NCBI GenBank assembly: GCA_032768795.1
Contig: CP136492.1
Location: 1,674,001 to 1,738,000 of the forward strand
Direction: 5' to 3'
DNA: 64,000 nucleotides
Source: Tremella fuciformis
Taxonomy: Eukaryota > Basidiomycota > Tremellomycetes > Tremellales > Tremellaceae
Part shown: positions 1-13,100 of the stretch, in pieces
How positions within the stretch are numbered: position 1 is the first letter of the stretch
How the letters are laid out: each line of letters begins with the position of its first letter
The notes under the pieces: model-generated
Databases searched by the model: none
What the model was told of the DNA's origin: nothing
The model's input: only the letters and a program-made list of their open reading frames with translations
Made by a program: the position numbers and the translations under genes

Positions 1-3000
1 TGTGGGCATTCTCGTTGGTGACTTGCCGTTTGCTCGTTTGTTGAGCCTGCGCAAGCTCCGTCATGAGCTGTTGGTTCTCTTGGAGGGCCGCTCGATATGC
101 TTCCTCTAACCGGGCGATCTCCTCCTGCTGCCTGGCTATTCGAGCTTCAGCGGATCCAGCGGCGGCTCGGGAGGGTGAGAGATTGGCTGTCGACATCTGC
201 CGTCTCTGATCCTGAAGATCCTTTTCTAGCGCGGAGACTCGAGCTTCTGCAATCTGGCGCTGTCTGCGTTCGTCCTCCAAGACTTCTTCGACGTCCTTCT
301 CTTCTGCCGACAAGGATGCTCTTGCCGACCTGGCCTCACGACTCTTGGACGTCCGAAGTCGCTCGAATTGCCTAGTCATGTCCTCCAGGTCGGCAATGAC
401 ACGATTACGATGTGTTTCCATCGACTTGAGCATCGTGTTGAGCCTGGAGTTCTCCTTGATCTGCTCAGCCAGCTGATTGTCGGTGAACTTCTTGGCCGAC
501 TCCAAGACATGATAATGCTCGACCACGGTCTTGTTCTCCCGCGAGCGTAAGAGAGCGATCTCAGCATCGCGTGCCTTGATCTCCCCTGCTGCTTTCGCTA
601 AATCGCGCTCGGCCTGTAGAGCAGTATTCCTATGGTCGGCGAGCTCGACTTGGGAATCGTATATTTGCTGTTCGAGTTGTTGTCGTTTAGCAGACTCGTC
701 CATGTGCATACGCCCGAGATTCTCCATCCGCCGAGCCCAGTCGGCTTTCTCGTTCTCAATAGCGAGTACAGCGTCCTCGAGATCATCGTAATCCGCTCTG
801 GTCTTCTGAAGCTTCTTCTCCAGATCCTAGAAGTCCATCAGCCATCTATCGTTTCTGGTCGATTTGCGCGGACTCACATCGCGCGCGGACGTAGCCGCTT
901 GCACTTTCGCTTCCGTGGATTTGAGCTGAGCACGGATGGCAGACAAGTCCGCCTCGACCTGTCTTTTGGCCGCGTCAGCCTGGGTCGCGGCGGCTTGAGC
1001 CTTTGACAATGCCGTTTCTTTCTCCGATAGAAGCGCCTGAGCCGCCTTCAGATCCCTTTGAGCGGCATGATGGCTGTTCCGAAGACCCTCTACGTCCACA
1101 CGAAGCTTGTTTGCAAGCTGGGAAGCGGTTTCACGCTGTTCATCCAATGCTTTCTGCGATTGGGCGACCTGCTCTCGCAGTCGTGTCATTTCGGCTTCCC
1201 GCGACCGGTCTGCTTCTTGCCGCTTCATGTCTTCAGATGACTTCGCGGCCATAACTTTTCGGAGATCGTCGAGCTCCCTCTCCAGCTTCTGTCGAGCGGC
1301 GACTTCAGTTTGACGCTCTTTGTCTTTGGCGGCGAGCTCGGATGTCAGAGACTCAATTTTGAGACTAAGGGCTGTCCGGGTCTGATCGGCAGCCTCTTGA
1401 GCTTTCGCGGACTCGGCCCGCCGCTTCTCCAGCTCGACAACCTGCTTCTCCTTCGCGGCAATCGTATTTTCGTGGCGTTTGACAGTCTGCTGCAACTCGT
1501 CGTGTTTAGTCTTGAAATGACGGATATCGTCGTTCAAACTTGCCACCTGCGTATTGCCAGACTCGCTACACATTAGCTCACAAGTTCTCGGACAAGGGTC
1601 AGGCGTGATCACCTCTTGGTCTTCTCTAGTTGCAGCCTCTTCTCCATCTCCATGATGGAAAGCTCCGCCCTTTCTTTGGCACGTTTGAGGTTTTCTTCCC
1701 GGGACGCAACGTCACGCTTGAGCGACTCGACTTGCTGCGCTAGGTTGTCGCGGTCCTTTTCGGCTTTCGCCTGCGCCGTGGATCGATCTTTGCTATCTCG
1801 GAGCAGCTCAGCCTCACGCTGTCGCCATTGCGAGCCCTCTTTCTCCAGCAAAGAAGCTTGTTCTATGAGCTGGTCGAAGTCATGTTGCAGCTGTGTCATT
1901 TGACGTTTTGCAGACTCGGTCGCACTGACTGCTGCCTCTCTCTCGCCGTCCAGAACGTCGAGATCGCTTTCCAGCTCTGTGATCTTCTCGAGCAGCTCGG
2001 CCTCCCGTTGCTTAGACCGCTCAAGCATGAGGTCCTTGTCGCGACCAATTTCCCTCTCCGACGAAAGGTCCGATTCGACTTTCTCCTTCTCGGCGATAAG
2101 GGCAGACTTCAAGTCTTCAAGACGCTTCTTCTCCGCCTCGTCCCTTTCTGCTCGTTCCTTTGCCACCGCCAACTCAGCTTGTTTACGGACCAACGCATCG
2201 TCCGTGCGGGTTGCTGCCAACAAAGGCCGGACTTTCACGTACAAAGACCACCAGGGCCAATCTCGAAGCTGAATGTATATGCGGGCGTTGCGTTGAATCG
2301 TGGCAATCGCCTGCGACCGGTTGAGCAGCTTTTTGAATTTCCTGCGAGCAATGGACATTCGGGCGGCGCCTTGAAACCGCCTGAAGACATCGGTGAGAAG
2401 ATTGTCTCGTCTCTCTTCGAGCTCCGCGAGGACCCCTGCTTTGAAGAAGATCTTCGTAGCGCCGATCTTGTACAACTGCTCGTCCAGCTGAAGAGCCTCC
2501 GCGATCCGCTCGGCAGCCTTGCGCCCATCCATGTATCCTTTCGGGATGACGCCAGGAGTGAGGACCTCATATCGTTGCCGGAACTCGGCGAAAGCGTGCC
2601 GATTCGGGTAGCCAAGACGGGCGATACGGATGCCTTCAAGCACACCGTTGCACCGCAGTTGATCAAGGACAAGGTTGACATCGACCCTACCGGGCTTCTT
2701 GTCTTTGTTCGGCACGATACACCTCACGAAGTGGGGTTGAGTGGCAGAAAGTTGCTGCATGAGTTGGCCCAGTTGTTCCTTGTGTCTCTGACCGACTGTC
2801 CGGAAAGCCCCACGCTTGACTTTCTTATGAACGCCAGTCGCAGCGGCTTCTTCGGCATACTCCGCGAAGAGCGCAGCAATCGACGGGATCTCTGATTGGG
2901 CAAGGAGCCGGGCGACTGCGTCGTTGATCGGATCCTTATTTTTGGCGAGCCAACCCGAAGTGCGATATTCGACATCCCCAGCATAGTGCTTCACGATGAA

Positions 3001-5309
3001 GCCTGCACCGAATCGAGTTGATTTGAACTTGGCCGAACCGAGATGTGTTGGTGTCACGCCACGAGGAGGCTCCCACAGGCCACTGATCTTCTCGGTGAAG
3101 GTAAGATCCGTGGCCTTTGGCATGATGCACTCCTCATCAAGGCAGGACAGAATACCGATTGGTTGAGAGCTTTCGATAAGCTCGATGGTCGGTTGCAAGT
3201 CCAGGCCGAAGTTAACGTAGTTCCATTCGATACCCTCTCGGGCATACTCCTCCTGCTCGAGAGTGAACATGTGGAAGTTGAAGAATTGTTGCTGACGATC
3301 AGCAACATTCTTAAGGAGACGGGTGAACGCACCAGCTTCTCATTTGTGAAGTTAATCAGCAGCTGCTCGTAACTGTTCTCGACTGCAAATAAGCATTTCT
3401 GGGAAGCAGACGTGGCAGGGCTTACCGAAAATCTCGAAGCCTGCAATGTCCAGAACCCCGATGGAGAGGGATTTCTGACTGGGTCGATCTAGGGCGGTGT
3501 TGATCCGGTCAACCATCCAGCCGAAAGTCTTCTCATACATGTACTTGCACAATGCCGCCAGCTCCTCCTCTGCCTGCTTCTTCGTCCGAGACTGAGTGAC
3601 CCATTCCCGGCCCGCACGCGCTTTGGGCAAAAGCACGGCTTTTGTGAACTCCTTGACCGGGATGCCAAGCAAGTGGCAGACTTTCTCCGCAAGAGGCTGA
3701 TGTTCCGAAGGCAAGAAGGCCTGATCGGTCGCACCACCCGTGAGAATTAGGTTGCCGATATGCAAGATAACAGCCGGAATGCGGAAGAGCTCAAATTGCT
3801 CGGCGTCCGAAAACCCGACAACTTGCAGAGCTTCACGCAAAATCCGCCATTCAGACTGATCGTCCACCCCGTCAATCTGCAAGCGTGTCGATTTGAGGAA
3901 TTCAAACTTGTCGGCACCATCGGCCAGCAGTAAGGACTCTGAGACAGTGAATATGGGACCTCATCCGAGCTGCCAGATCGGACTCACTGTCGTAGCCGGC
4001 TTCTTTTGCTCCTCGCAGAAGCTGGTAGAACACGTGAAAGCATCGTTCCCCCTCTGCCCGAGCTGTGACTCTGCTTTTCTCCAACAAGTACCAGTCGATA
4101 TTTGCGCCTGCGATCGCTCCGCTTGGAGAGAAGAAGATCTTGATGAACTTGCCGAAACGACTCGAATTGTTGTTCCGCATTGTCTGTGCATTTCCGAAAG
4201 CCTCAAGTATAGGGTTGGCTTGCAAGATCTGCCGCTCAAGGAGACCCAACGGCTGCTGGCTGGGCGTCTGCGACAGCGAAAAAAGATCTATCTCTTCCGC
4301 ATCTTTGCCCTTATAGCTCGACGACCTAGGTAGGCCCGACAGAGGGGCCGTGGAAATGGATTTCGAACGAGTCAGCCCGGCAGTGGATGATTCTGCCTCA
4401 GGCGGTACAGTTGAGCTCGCAATAGCGGCAAGGTACTGGATGACCTTCTTCGTGTTCTCAGTCTTGCCTGCGCCCGACTCTCCCCTGCTCGCGTGAGTGC
4501 TGCGCTGAAGGTCACGGTCTAGGATAACGCACGTAATAAGGATACTTTGACTCTCCCTCTCCTCTCCTATCTGCTGCCATGCCCGCTCCGCAACGGCAAA
4601 GATGTGCGGCGCATTCTCTTCTCGTCTCCGCGAGCGATACTGGGCAATGATGCGCGGAGTGTAGATGGGAAGCGAGCGGTAAGGGTTGAGTGATATCAAG
4701 AACAGCCTGGAATGTCAGTCCAGCACGTCAGGGGGTAGGTCTGCTCACCCAGAGTATGTCTGCGCCGTCAGAACTTCGCAGTGTATGCTCTAAAGCGACT
4801 CACGTATATGCTGCCACCTCCATATCTCTGCCTCAGGTTGTTGATCACGCTCGCCTCGTTCAAATGAGTGAGATCTGCGATGTCCTCCACCCCGTCGAAT
4901 TGCGGAGGGTTCATCGGCGACAGCTCGTATAGCGGAACAGTCCTCATCTCCCCACTCGACGCAATCACGACCTCTGCCGTAGCATTCGGATCCCCCTCTG
5001 CGCCCGACTGCGACTTGATCCATCCGGGCAAGAAACCCTCTTCCTTGTCCGGAATCCACATGCGCCTGTTGGTCGATTGGGGCGGAGCATCGTATTTGAA
5101 GGGCGACGACGAGTTGAGACGGCGAGTCAAGGAAGTGAGCCGGTCCATATCGCGACAAGAGGAAATTGAAGAGAGGAACGGATCAGCTGATGTTCAATGT
5201 CCGAGATCAACGAAAGCTGAACACACCTCTTCTCGTTGAACTCGGCCTGTGCGGCGGCATTGGCTGCGGCATCCTTGTTGGATCTCCGCAGTAGCTTGTT
5301 AGGGTCCAT
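1..5309 (-). CDS. Myosin II heavy chain (3' end outside window)
   Basis: Conventional myosin heavy chain: an actin-based motor whose long tail dimerises, typically used in the cytokinetic ring. Reading right to left, a short N-terminal exon begins at the ATG at 5309. The motor domain follows with the P-loop [10 protein letters not shown] (codons just left of 4484), switch I region [19 protein letters not shown], the actin-binding stretch [14 protein letters not shown] and the converter. An IQ-like neck ([16 protein letters not shown]) leads to the head-tail junction RPLLAATRT. From about 2200 leftwards everything is heptad-rich coiled coil, open to base 1, so the C terminus is missing. At least five short introns interrupt the gene; the one at 4485-4532 (48 bases) sits next to the P-loop and has no in-frame stop. 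It is divergent from DHH1. The class II call rests on the tail and the RPLL junction; the paralogue is not determined. Confidence 0.93.
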
Positions 5310-5992
5310 CGCTATCGGTCGGAGTCACGCCGAGGTAGTGCTCATTCAAGCTCACACACTGGGAACCCAGTGGCAAGTCGAAAGGATGCCGCCGGTATTG
5401 ATGGGGGTCGTTATGATGCTAATGTGGGAGCTTGACCAGTCGCCCAAGTGCCGCCTGAAGTGTCTCGCTAGGCTCCAATGCTCGAGATCGCACCTTGAGC
5501 AGGCCGTGGATGCTGCGATGATGAGGAAGGCCGGTTGGATGATGAGCACGGGCCTTTGTGTATGATGCTGATGCTTATGCTTGGCTGTCTTTGCTTTTCC
5601 TTTGCGACGCGTCGGGTCCTCTCCGGTTAGAAATCAAGCGCCACTCGACCGCCACATTCTCCAAATCGTAATATAATCCCGACGTCGCCGTCATTGGCTT
5701 TGATTAGCTTCCGGCCAGTTCCATTAGCATCACCGCAACCCATTCCACTTCACTCGTCTTCAAGGCCATAGCTGGACAACAACGGACAGTCAACACCACA
5801 GCGACACCAGAGCCAAGCTCCGAGAGACACTACTTGATCTGCGGAGTCACTTTCCGTGAACGCAGCACCACAACTCAGATCGCCCGCTGCACTAAGAACT
5901 CAACTGCTTGGCTGGGCAGTCCTCCGCAAACGATTTGAGCCTCGCTGGCTCCAGCTCTAGTCTTGCCTATTCTACCCGACTCTTCCTCGACC
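5310..5992. promoter_or_regulatory. Divergent intergenic region, myosin / DHH1
   Basis: This 683-base gap lies between the start codons of two divergently transcribed genes, so it must hold both promoters and 5' leaders. The DHH1-proximal part is rich in CA, CT and CCA runs, as is common in leaders of this group. An AT-rich stretch near 5665-5680 (TAATATAATC) is the only TATA-like element seen, and no specific factor site is claimed. A 109-codon frame at 5236-5565 overlaps the myosin start and is not thought to be coding. Confidence 0.5.
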
Positions 5993-7800
5993 ATGGCATC
6001 ATCTTCTACGTAAGATCTACCTGCTCTTGTCCCAAGGCGGTTTGCTGAATGCCTCAGATCACAGCCAGACTGGCGAGCGGGCTTGACTGCCCCGCCGAAG
6101 GATCACCGCCCTCAGACAGAGGTCAGCTGAACGGTCGGCAGCCGCCTGACAGCGGCTGACATTCACAGGATGTGCTTGCTACCGAGGGTGGCAGCTTTGA
6201 GGACTTTGGTCTGCGGAGAGAGCTGCTCATGGGCTGCTTCACAGCTGGCTTTGAGCGCCCAAGTCCCATTCAGGAACAGGCGATCCCGGTAGCCCTCACG
6301 GGCAGGGATATCCTGGCAAGAGCGAAGAACGGTACCGGAAAGGTCTGCAGTGATCGCAAAGTCCTGGCTCAGAGCTGAGCGACAGACCGCTTCGTTCATC
6401 ATCCCCACACTCAACCGCATCAACACCAAACTCAACCACATACAAGCCCTCCTCCTCGTCCCCACCCGAGAACTCGCTCTTCAAACATCCCAAGTCTGCA
6501 AGACCCTCGGCGCACACATCCCCAACCTTCAAGTCATGGTGACCACCGGTGGCACTACACTACGAGACGACATTCTTCGGCTACAGGAGCCCGTGCATAT
6601 CCTCGTTGGGACACCAGGGCGTATATTGGACTTGGGGGGGAAGAATATTGCCAACTTGAAACAATGCGGTATCTTCGTAATGGACGAGGCCGATAAACTT
6701 CTGAGTGAGGAGTTCACGCCCGTCATCGAGCAGCTCTTGGGACTTTGCCCGCAAGAACGGCAGTTGATGTTATTTTCTGCCACGTTTCCTTGGAGCGTAA
6801 AGCACTTTTCGGTGGGCCAGCTATGTACACTCCTACTCCATTGGCTGACTACCAGGATCGTCACATGGTACAACCTCACGAAATCAATCTCATGGAGGAA
6901 CTCACCTTGAAAGGTGTTACCCAATTCTACGCCTATGTTGAAGAACGACAGAAGGTACATTGCTTGAACACCCTCTTTTCGAAACTGCAAATCAATCAAT
7001 CAATCATCTTCTGCAACTCCACGAACCGGGTTGAGCTCCTCGCGAAGAAGATCACCGATCTCGGCTACTCTTGCTTCTACTCGCATGCTCGTATGCTTCA
7101 AGCCCATCGAAACAGAGTCTTCCACGACTTTCGCGCAGGCATGACACGAAACCTAGTCTGCTCCGATCTGTTGACGCGAGGTATCGATATACAGGCAGTC
7201 AATGTTGTCATCAACTTCGATTTCCCCAAGACTGCCGAATCGTATCTTCACCGCATTGGTCGATCCGGTCGTTTCGGTCATCTTGGTCTTGCAATCTCCT
7301 TGTTGACTATTGAGGATCGTCACAACCTTTACCGCATAGAGTCCGAGCTTGGAACAGAGATCGCTCCCATCCCAGCTGTTATCGACCCGGTTCTATACGT
7401 CTCGCCAGGCTCAATCGACCCCGAACCAACTCCAGCTCCGAAGCAGATTCCTGGCAGGCCCGCCGCGTCTGTTGCGCCTTCACAGCCACCGGCTGCGCGC
7501 GAAGCGGCCCCTCAGCAAACCCGACAGCCACCCCAGGCGGGCGCTGCACCATCTGCGCCCGTCTATAACAATGGACCGGCCCCACCTGTCGCATCCGCAA
7601 CAGAGTCAGCTCCTTCTCAATCAGATAGCCCGGCGCCCCAAGCCAATCCAAGAAATGCAAACGGAGGTGGGCGTGGTCGAAGCGGCGGCGGTGGAGAGCG
7701 AGGAAGGGGTGGTGGCCGTAGCAGGGGTGCTGCGGGCGGCGGTCAGAGGGGTCGTGGAGGCCAGCCTGGCGCCGCGCCTGCGTCGGCACGTGCCGCATGA
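5993..7800 (+). CDS. DHH1: DEAD-box RNA helicase Dhh1/DDX6 (Vad1-type)
   Basis: Cytoplasmic DEAD-box helicase of mRNA decapping, translational repression and P-bodies; the Cryptococcus orthologue is called Vad1. The start exon codes MASSST, then an intron with donor at 6010. After acceptance at 6056 the frame gives the family signature DWRAGL...PQTE, and after the 6122 intron comes [13 protein letters not shown]. Visible motifs: Q motif [10 protein letters not shown], motif I AKNGTGK, Ia PTREL, Ib TPGRI, II DEAD within [14 protein letters not shown], and [10 protein letters not shown]. An intron directly follows the motif I lysine codon and another (about 6809-6854) follows the SAT block. The C-terminal 130 residues are low complexity, rich in Pro/Ala/Gln and ending in RGG-type Gly/Arg repeats. 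The helicase core is near identical to known Dhh1 proteins, so confidence is high. Confidence 0.95.
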
Positions 7801-8748
7801 GTCACTCACGAGAGGCAGGAGTGAGGGTGTGGTGGAAGAAGGGAAGTAGAATGACAAGAGAAGGGCGGGTGGCACGAGGTTACAAGGACAACCAGCCGAC
7901 CGGGAGATTCAACTCTCCCCCTGCAGAGCGGTGTCTGGGGACAGAGGGAGTGGCAAGTAGGGGGGAAGGGGCGGCGTGTTTTTTGGTACCATGGTACATA
8001 CTTGTCGCCTCCCATGCCATGTGGAGGGGGCATGCAACATGTGCGGTACGATTGTGCAAGCGTCAAGGTTGTTGGTGATGGAATGTCGAATCGCTGACGA
8101 CCGGATGTCGTGAGATTCCCCAATAGCCGATTCCGTCCAAAAGGGTTCCCTGACTTTCACCGTCGCCGTCGCCTTCTTGTCGACTCCCTCTCTCTCTTCT
8201 CTGCATCTCATCTCATCTCGCGTCGCTTGGATCTCGTTGTCGGGCTGCCGGCTACCATCTCCCAACCCTCTTATCGGTCCCTTGTCTCTGCATCCGGTCG
8301 GGTCAAGCGCCGAGCGTGCGTCCCATCATCTCATCAGCCCGGACAAGCTCTGGCGACCTGACCCAATTCGACGCTCTTTGTCGTGCGCCGCAACGGGCGG
8401 CAAGAGGTACCATCGTGCTCCCTCGGTCATCCCCACCAGCACATAAAGGAGCGCGGAACAGCGGCCACCCCGTGGCCCCGCTTTATCTCGACAGACTCCA
8501 CACGGCGGCCGACGAATCGACGTTCAACGCTCCTTCGGCGGTAGCACAAGAAGCCAGGCTTCATCCTTTCAGGCCGGCAGATCCATTCTGCCGTCTTGGA
8601 CACCGCTCACAAAGGAAGGGTCCGTACGCTGCAGGGGGGGCAAGGCGTCCTGTCCGACAGATAGAGACCGAACCCGACGTCGACGTGGTCGAACGGTCGC
8701 GCACGCTCCCTCTCATCATCGTGACGAAAACATCACGCTGTCCGAGCA
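7801..8748. other. Intergenic region between DHH1 and the CCCH gene
   Basis: This 948-base stretch has no convincing gene. It should contain the DHH1 3' UTR and the promoter and leader of the CCCH gene. The second half (8150-8250) is rich in CT and TCTC runs, typical of leaders here. A perfect 12-base palindrome, GTACCATGGTAC, lies at 7986-7997. The open frame at 8316-8945 runs into the CCCH exon in a different frame and has no family resemblance. Confidence 0.5.
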
Positions 8749-9717
8749 ATGTCCGTCCCCCTCCCCTCGCCCTCGCTGAGCTCGCCCCCGCCGCGCAATA
8801 TTCCCGGCAGGTCACGCCCGGAGAAGCTGGACCTCGAGGGGCACGCACACGGGCCCGCCTCGCCCTCACCGTCCAACTCGTTTCGCCGGCCGACGGCGGC
8901 GGCGTCCAAGTCGAGTGGCGGCCCGCGCAGCTCTCCGCCCGGTAACGGTGCCCCGAATGGCGGCGAGGACAACTGGCGCGAGCGAGCAGGGACGAGGAAG
9001 GGTCCCGAGCGCACGGTGGGAGGGTTTGATAAGCCCAGCTCGGCGGGCAGCGGGTCTGTGAAGAGCCCAGTGGGCGCTCCGGGAGCTCAGGACATTGGCG
9101 GTAATGGTAATGGGGCGAAAGATGGACAGCCAATGGGCGAGGCAAAGGGTATGTTCAGGCTGTGGCTCATGGCGGTCGGCTGACGATCCAGCCGAGGCAC
9201 TGTCGCATGTACCATGCCGATTCTACCGCGCCGGCACTTGTACCGCTGGGTCATCGTGCCCGTTCTCACACGAGGAGGGCGGCACCAAAGAGATATGCCA
9301 GTGGTTCCTCAAGGGCAACTGCAAATTCGGGCACAAATGTGAGTCATTCCGGCACGTCATCTGCTGCAACAAGCTGATGTGCAGGCGCCCTGCTTCATAT
9401 CCGCCCAGGAGACCCCTTGTCGATGGACAGGAAGAACAAGAAGTCTGCTCAGCGTGAAGCGCGGGAACGTGCGGAGGGCAAGCCGCCCGCCGTGGACGTC
9501 CCCTTCCCTTCTGGCCCGACGGCCAGTTCCGAGCACGGTGCGGTACCTGTGCCCATCAAGTCGGCACTGGCGACGGCGATTCAGTCTCCACCAGGTCGGC
9601 TCCCTTCGTCTCCGCTGCGCGAGCCGTTCGGACCGCCGTCAGGTACTCAAGCTGGCTCGCCTGGTCAGCGTAGCTCTTACGGTGCTGAATTCTGCGGGTG
9701 TCCCTGGAACGAAAACG
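8749..9717 (+). pseudogene. CCCH zinc-finger protein (Lee1/Cps3-like), 5' part of a split gene
   Basis: N-terminal part of a two-finger CCCH protein resembling the fungal Lee1/Cps3 group, presumed RNA-binding. Exon 1 (8749-9148) codes a Ser/Pro/Gly-rich region. The intron at 9149-9191 is followed by finger 1 (CRFYRAGTCTAGSSCPFSH) and most of finger 2 (CQWFLKGNCKFGHK). The second intron (9339-9384) splits the third Cys codon of finger 2, which resumes as CALLH. The frame continues through a basic KNKKSAQREAR stretch to about 9717, ending near PWNENG. There the sequence runs into a Helitron. The matching C-terminal frame reappears at 16143 in the same strand and style, so I read the two as one gene cut by the insertion. 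A truncated protein with both fingers could still be made. Confidence 0.75.
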
Positions 9718-9721
9718 GTAA

Positions 9722-9749
9722 GTGGGGGGGCCAAATAAAAATTTTCCGG
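9722..9749 (+). repeat. Border motif copy 1 (G-run, CCAAATAAA, TTCCGG)
   Basis: Begins GTGGGGGGG and continues CCAAATAAAAATTTTCCGG. A diverged copy lies about 120 bases downstream (9845-9872) and its distal half recurs at the far border (16151-16165). It immediately follows the last plausible host codon, so it may mark or lie just inside the 5' end of the element. Its first bases also read as a splice donor (GTAAGT at 9718). Confidence 0.5.
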
Positions 9750-9844
9750 CAGGCTGGGTATAAGGGTGGAGGGGACTTTGAATTTTCATCCTCATCCCCC
9801 TCTCTACTCAAATCTGGCGAAGCCCTGGCAGTTTGACTGTTTAT

Positions 9845-9872
9845 GTGGGGGGATCAAATAAAGAAATTCCGG
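9845..9872 (+). repeat. Border motif copy 2
   Basis: GTGGGGGG followed by ATCAAATAAAGAAATTCCGG; a diverged direct repeat of the motif at 9722-9749. It contains an A|TC step, the junction expected at a canonical Helitron 5' end, so it is one candidate for the true left terminus. If so, the first copy would belong to the host or to an older insertion. Confidence 0.45.
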
Positions 9873-10124
9873 AGCACTTAGAGATTTCAGGCTGCCTGGC
9901 TTGCCTTGCACACCTAATCTTCTCACTTCCTATTGCATGCCTAACTTTGGACCCACTGTAAGTCGCCCATTCTTCTGTCATGCATGCATGGGCTGATGAG
10001 TACAGCTGAACTTCTTGCAAGTTGATGCATGATCAAGTGTTGGCTTGTCCATAACATCAATGTGAGCTTTGCCTTCAAGCGATGCATGCACATACTGATG
10101 CAGAAAGTCCCAGATATTGCAGCA

Positions 10125-13100
10125 ATGCACTGCTCTCGAGGCCAACGCTGTTTGGGTCAGCACACAACTCTCAATGGTGATCACTTTCGGAAGGCTTCTT
10201 CAGGGCGGGGCAGCAGCGACTTCTTCAAAACATGCTCCTTCTGTCGCAAACAACCGCCAGTCCCACTTGCAACACCCCGGTCACGGCATGGTCATGCTGA
10301 GTGCATCAAATGTGGCTTCACCTTTGCCACTCCTCGATTTCGAGACAATCGAGGTCGCCCACGCAACACATGCCAATCTTGCTTGGAGCAGCATCACTCC
10401 CAATCAGCGCCAGGCACACCCACTCGCACAACCCGGCCATTGCCACCAGTCACCCCAGGCTCTCAGCCTACGCCTGGTACACAGAGAGGTCTTCCACGCC
10501 CGCGCCATGAGGTCACCTCACCAACACCACGTCGCAACCAGGATCTACATCCTGTAGAGCTTGGCCGCCCCACACGAACCAGACGTGCACCTCAACTGCC
10601 CTACGCCACTCCGCCCAGCCCGCCTCAAGGTGCTGCACACCGAGTCACAGAACAGCCACCAGCCCCACCACCACGCCTGGATCGCCATGCTGGACAGTCA
10701 CGCTGCTTCAAGTGCAAGACCTGGAAAGAACATTCCGAGTTTCTCCAAGCAGGGACAGCCTCTCGCCGCTTCAAGACTTGCAGCACCTGTCGCGAATCCT
10801 CCAGAGCAGCCTATCATCGTCGACAACAGTCAACTCAGTCATCCCTCTCAGTCGACATGCTGGGCAATGCCTTCCTGCCCATTCCTGCAACACCCAACGA
10901 TCTTGACGACATCTGCCTCTCTGAAGCTGCCATTGGGTGTATTGGGGACTTCCACTCAGCAATGGCAGCTGAGACGATGGAGACTTGCGAGAACTGCAAT
11001 GAGAAATGGTTTGGACTCAAGGTCCAACAGGGTAAATGTTCACGTTGTCAAATTGATGGGGAGAAATGGACATCTGCCAACTGTATGGATCCAGGTCAGT
11101 GTCCAGGATTGTATGTGCTTCTCATGACTGACTTCACAGGTCCTTCTCTGCAGGAACTGTGCCGTGCAGCTGGCAGAGCAGTCCCTGACTTGCCCTCACA
11201 GGTGGAAGAGATGCTCCTCTCTCCCTACCATGTGCTGCTTCAAACATGGCGCGTTGGTGGTGGACAAACCAAATACGGAGGCCACACCTGTCTCTATGCC
11301 CATGACAGTGGCAGATTCCTCTCTCGACTTCCCCTCACCGTCACCGACCTTGATGTTCTCATCATCAAGCCGACAAATGCCCAAGCCCCCGCCAACGCTG
11401 CCAATCCCTCAGAGGATTTTGCACGCCGACCAGAGTTCCAAGTCCAGCGGTCACGCATTCTCGCAAACCTGCAAGCACTACAACACTTCCATCCAGCCTT
11501 TCAGAATGTCGAGATCAACTGGGAAGCAATCAATTCCCTTCCTGAAAACGGTTCTGTCTTCCATCAGCTGCGGTCTGTCAACTTGGAGGAGGTGCAGTAC
11601 AGCGCACCTGAGCCTGACACTGGGCCAGTTGAGCAGGAGTCAGCAGAGGAGACAAGCTTGCCAGAGCTGGCTATACCAAACCTTGGAGAAGGCAACAATA
11701 TTGTGGAGGAGATCCGGGAAGCACTGGAACAGGTGGTGGATGGAGGACCACCAGCACCCCTGCTCCTCACTGGACCTGTGCTGCATTCCACTCCAATCAA
11801 TGAGCACGACATCAGCAACCCATTCCTCACCAAGGCCTTCCCCTTCCTCTTCCCCACCGGCCAGGGGGATCTGCATCAACAACGGCCTACCACAATACGT
11901 GATTCAGACTACTTCCGTCACCTGCTCTACTATCAGGATGGAAGGTTTGCAAAACACCCTCGATTCCGGTGAGTGCATCTCTCAGCATTAAGCCAAGCTG
12001 ACAGTCAGCTATTATGCCTTCAACTGCATCATGAGGTGGCGAGCAAAACGGCTCTCCTGCTTCTATGTCAGCCGGAATGAAGAGGACCGAGCCCTCTCTG
12101 CTGCAGACATTGCTGCCATGGTGTCCGACCCAGCCAAGCAGCTGGCATCTCGAGTGCGACGATCAGCAGCCACCTTAACCGGAACACCACCCTACTGGGC
12201 ACAGCAGAGTCGCAATCTTGCTGCAATGATCCGTCAACTGGGCACTCCACATGCTTTCATCACATTCTCAGCTGCGGATCTTCAGTGGCCAGATCTCCAC
12301 GTCCACATGCCGGACCAAGCGCTACCAACTATGAGCGAACCTGATCGACAACGCATCAATGCCAAGAACGTCAATGAGAACCCAGCAATTGCAGCTTGCT
12401 GGTTCTATCGAAGATTTGAGCTGTTCTTGGCCAAGGTCCTCAAACCCCTGCTTGGAATAGAGGACTGGTGGTATCGCTTTGAATGGCAAAATCGAGGCTC
12501 CAGCCATGTCCATGGACTGGTTTGGCTCAAGGGGGCGCCATCCCCAGACACCCTTGATATCAACAATCCGGACAGTGTCCAGGAATTCCTTGACTTCTGG
12601 TCCACCAGAGTGTCAACCATCAATCCTGGAGAGGACATTCCGCCTCATCCAAAGCACCCCTCTGCCCACAGTAGCGACGAAATCATCTTTCGCTTCAAAG
12701 ATCTGGCACAGATGCTCAACCGTGTCCAGAGGCACACGAGGTGCACTGCCTATTGTCTTCGCCGCCCAAAAGGATCTCCTCCCAACAGTCCGCTTGTCTG
12801 TCGCTTCAAGTTCCCCAAGGAGCTGGAGACAGAACTCCGACTGGTTGTCAATCCCAACAGAAACAAGCAACTCATCACACCACGCAACGACACCCACCTC
12901 AACAGTTACAATGCAGTCACTGCACTGGGATGGCGAGCCAACTCCGACATCAGTCCATGCACAGATCCCCGTGCAGTTGCCTCCTACATCTCCAAGTATG
13001 CTTCAAAATGCGAAAAACCATCCAACAACTTTGGCGAGATAATGCAGGCTATCTCAACCCGCCTGGAGCAAGAAACATCTTCACGAATTGTCTTCCAGAA

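Noticed and set aside
1828..2895. 355-codon plus-strand frame
   Set aside because: It lies wholly antisense to conserved myosin motor and tail exons; its openness reflects GC-rich codon use on the other strand.
7986..7997. Perfect 12-base palindrome GTACCATGGTAC downstream of DHH1
   Set aside because: Too short and isolated to claim a regulatory role; could be chance.
8316..8945. 209-codon plus-strand frame upstream of the CCCH gene
   Set aside because: Overlaps the CCCH first exon in another frame; Arg/Pro/Ala-rich GC-frame noise without recognised features.
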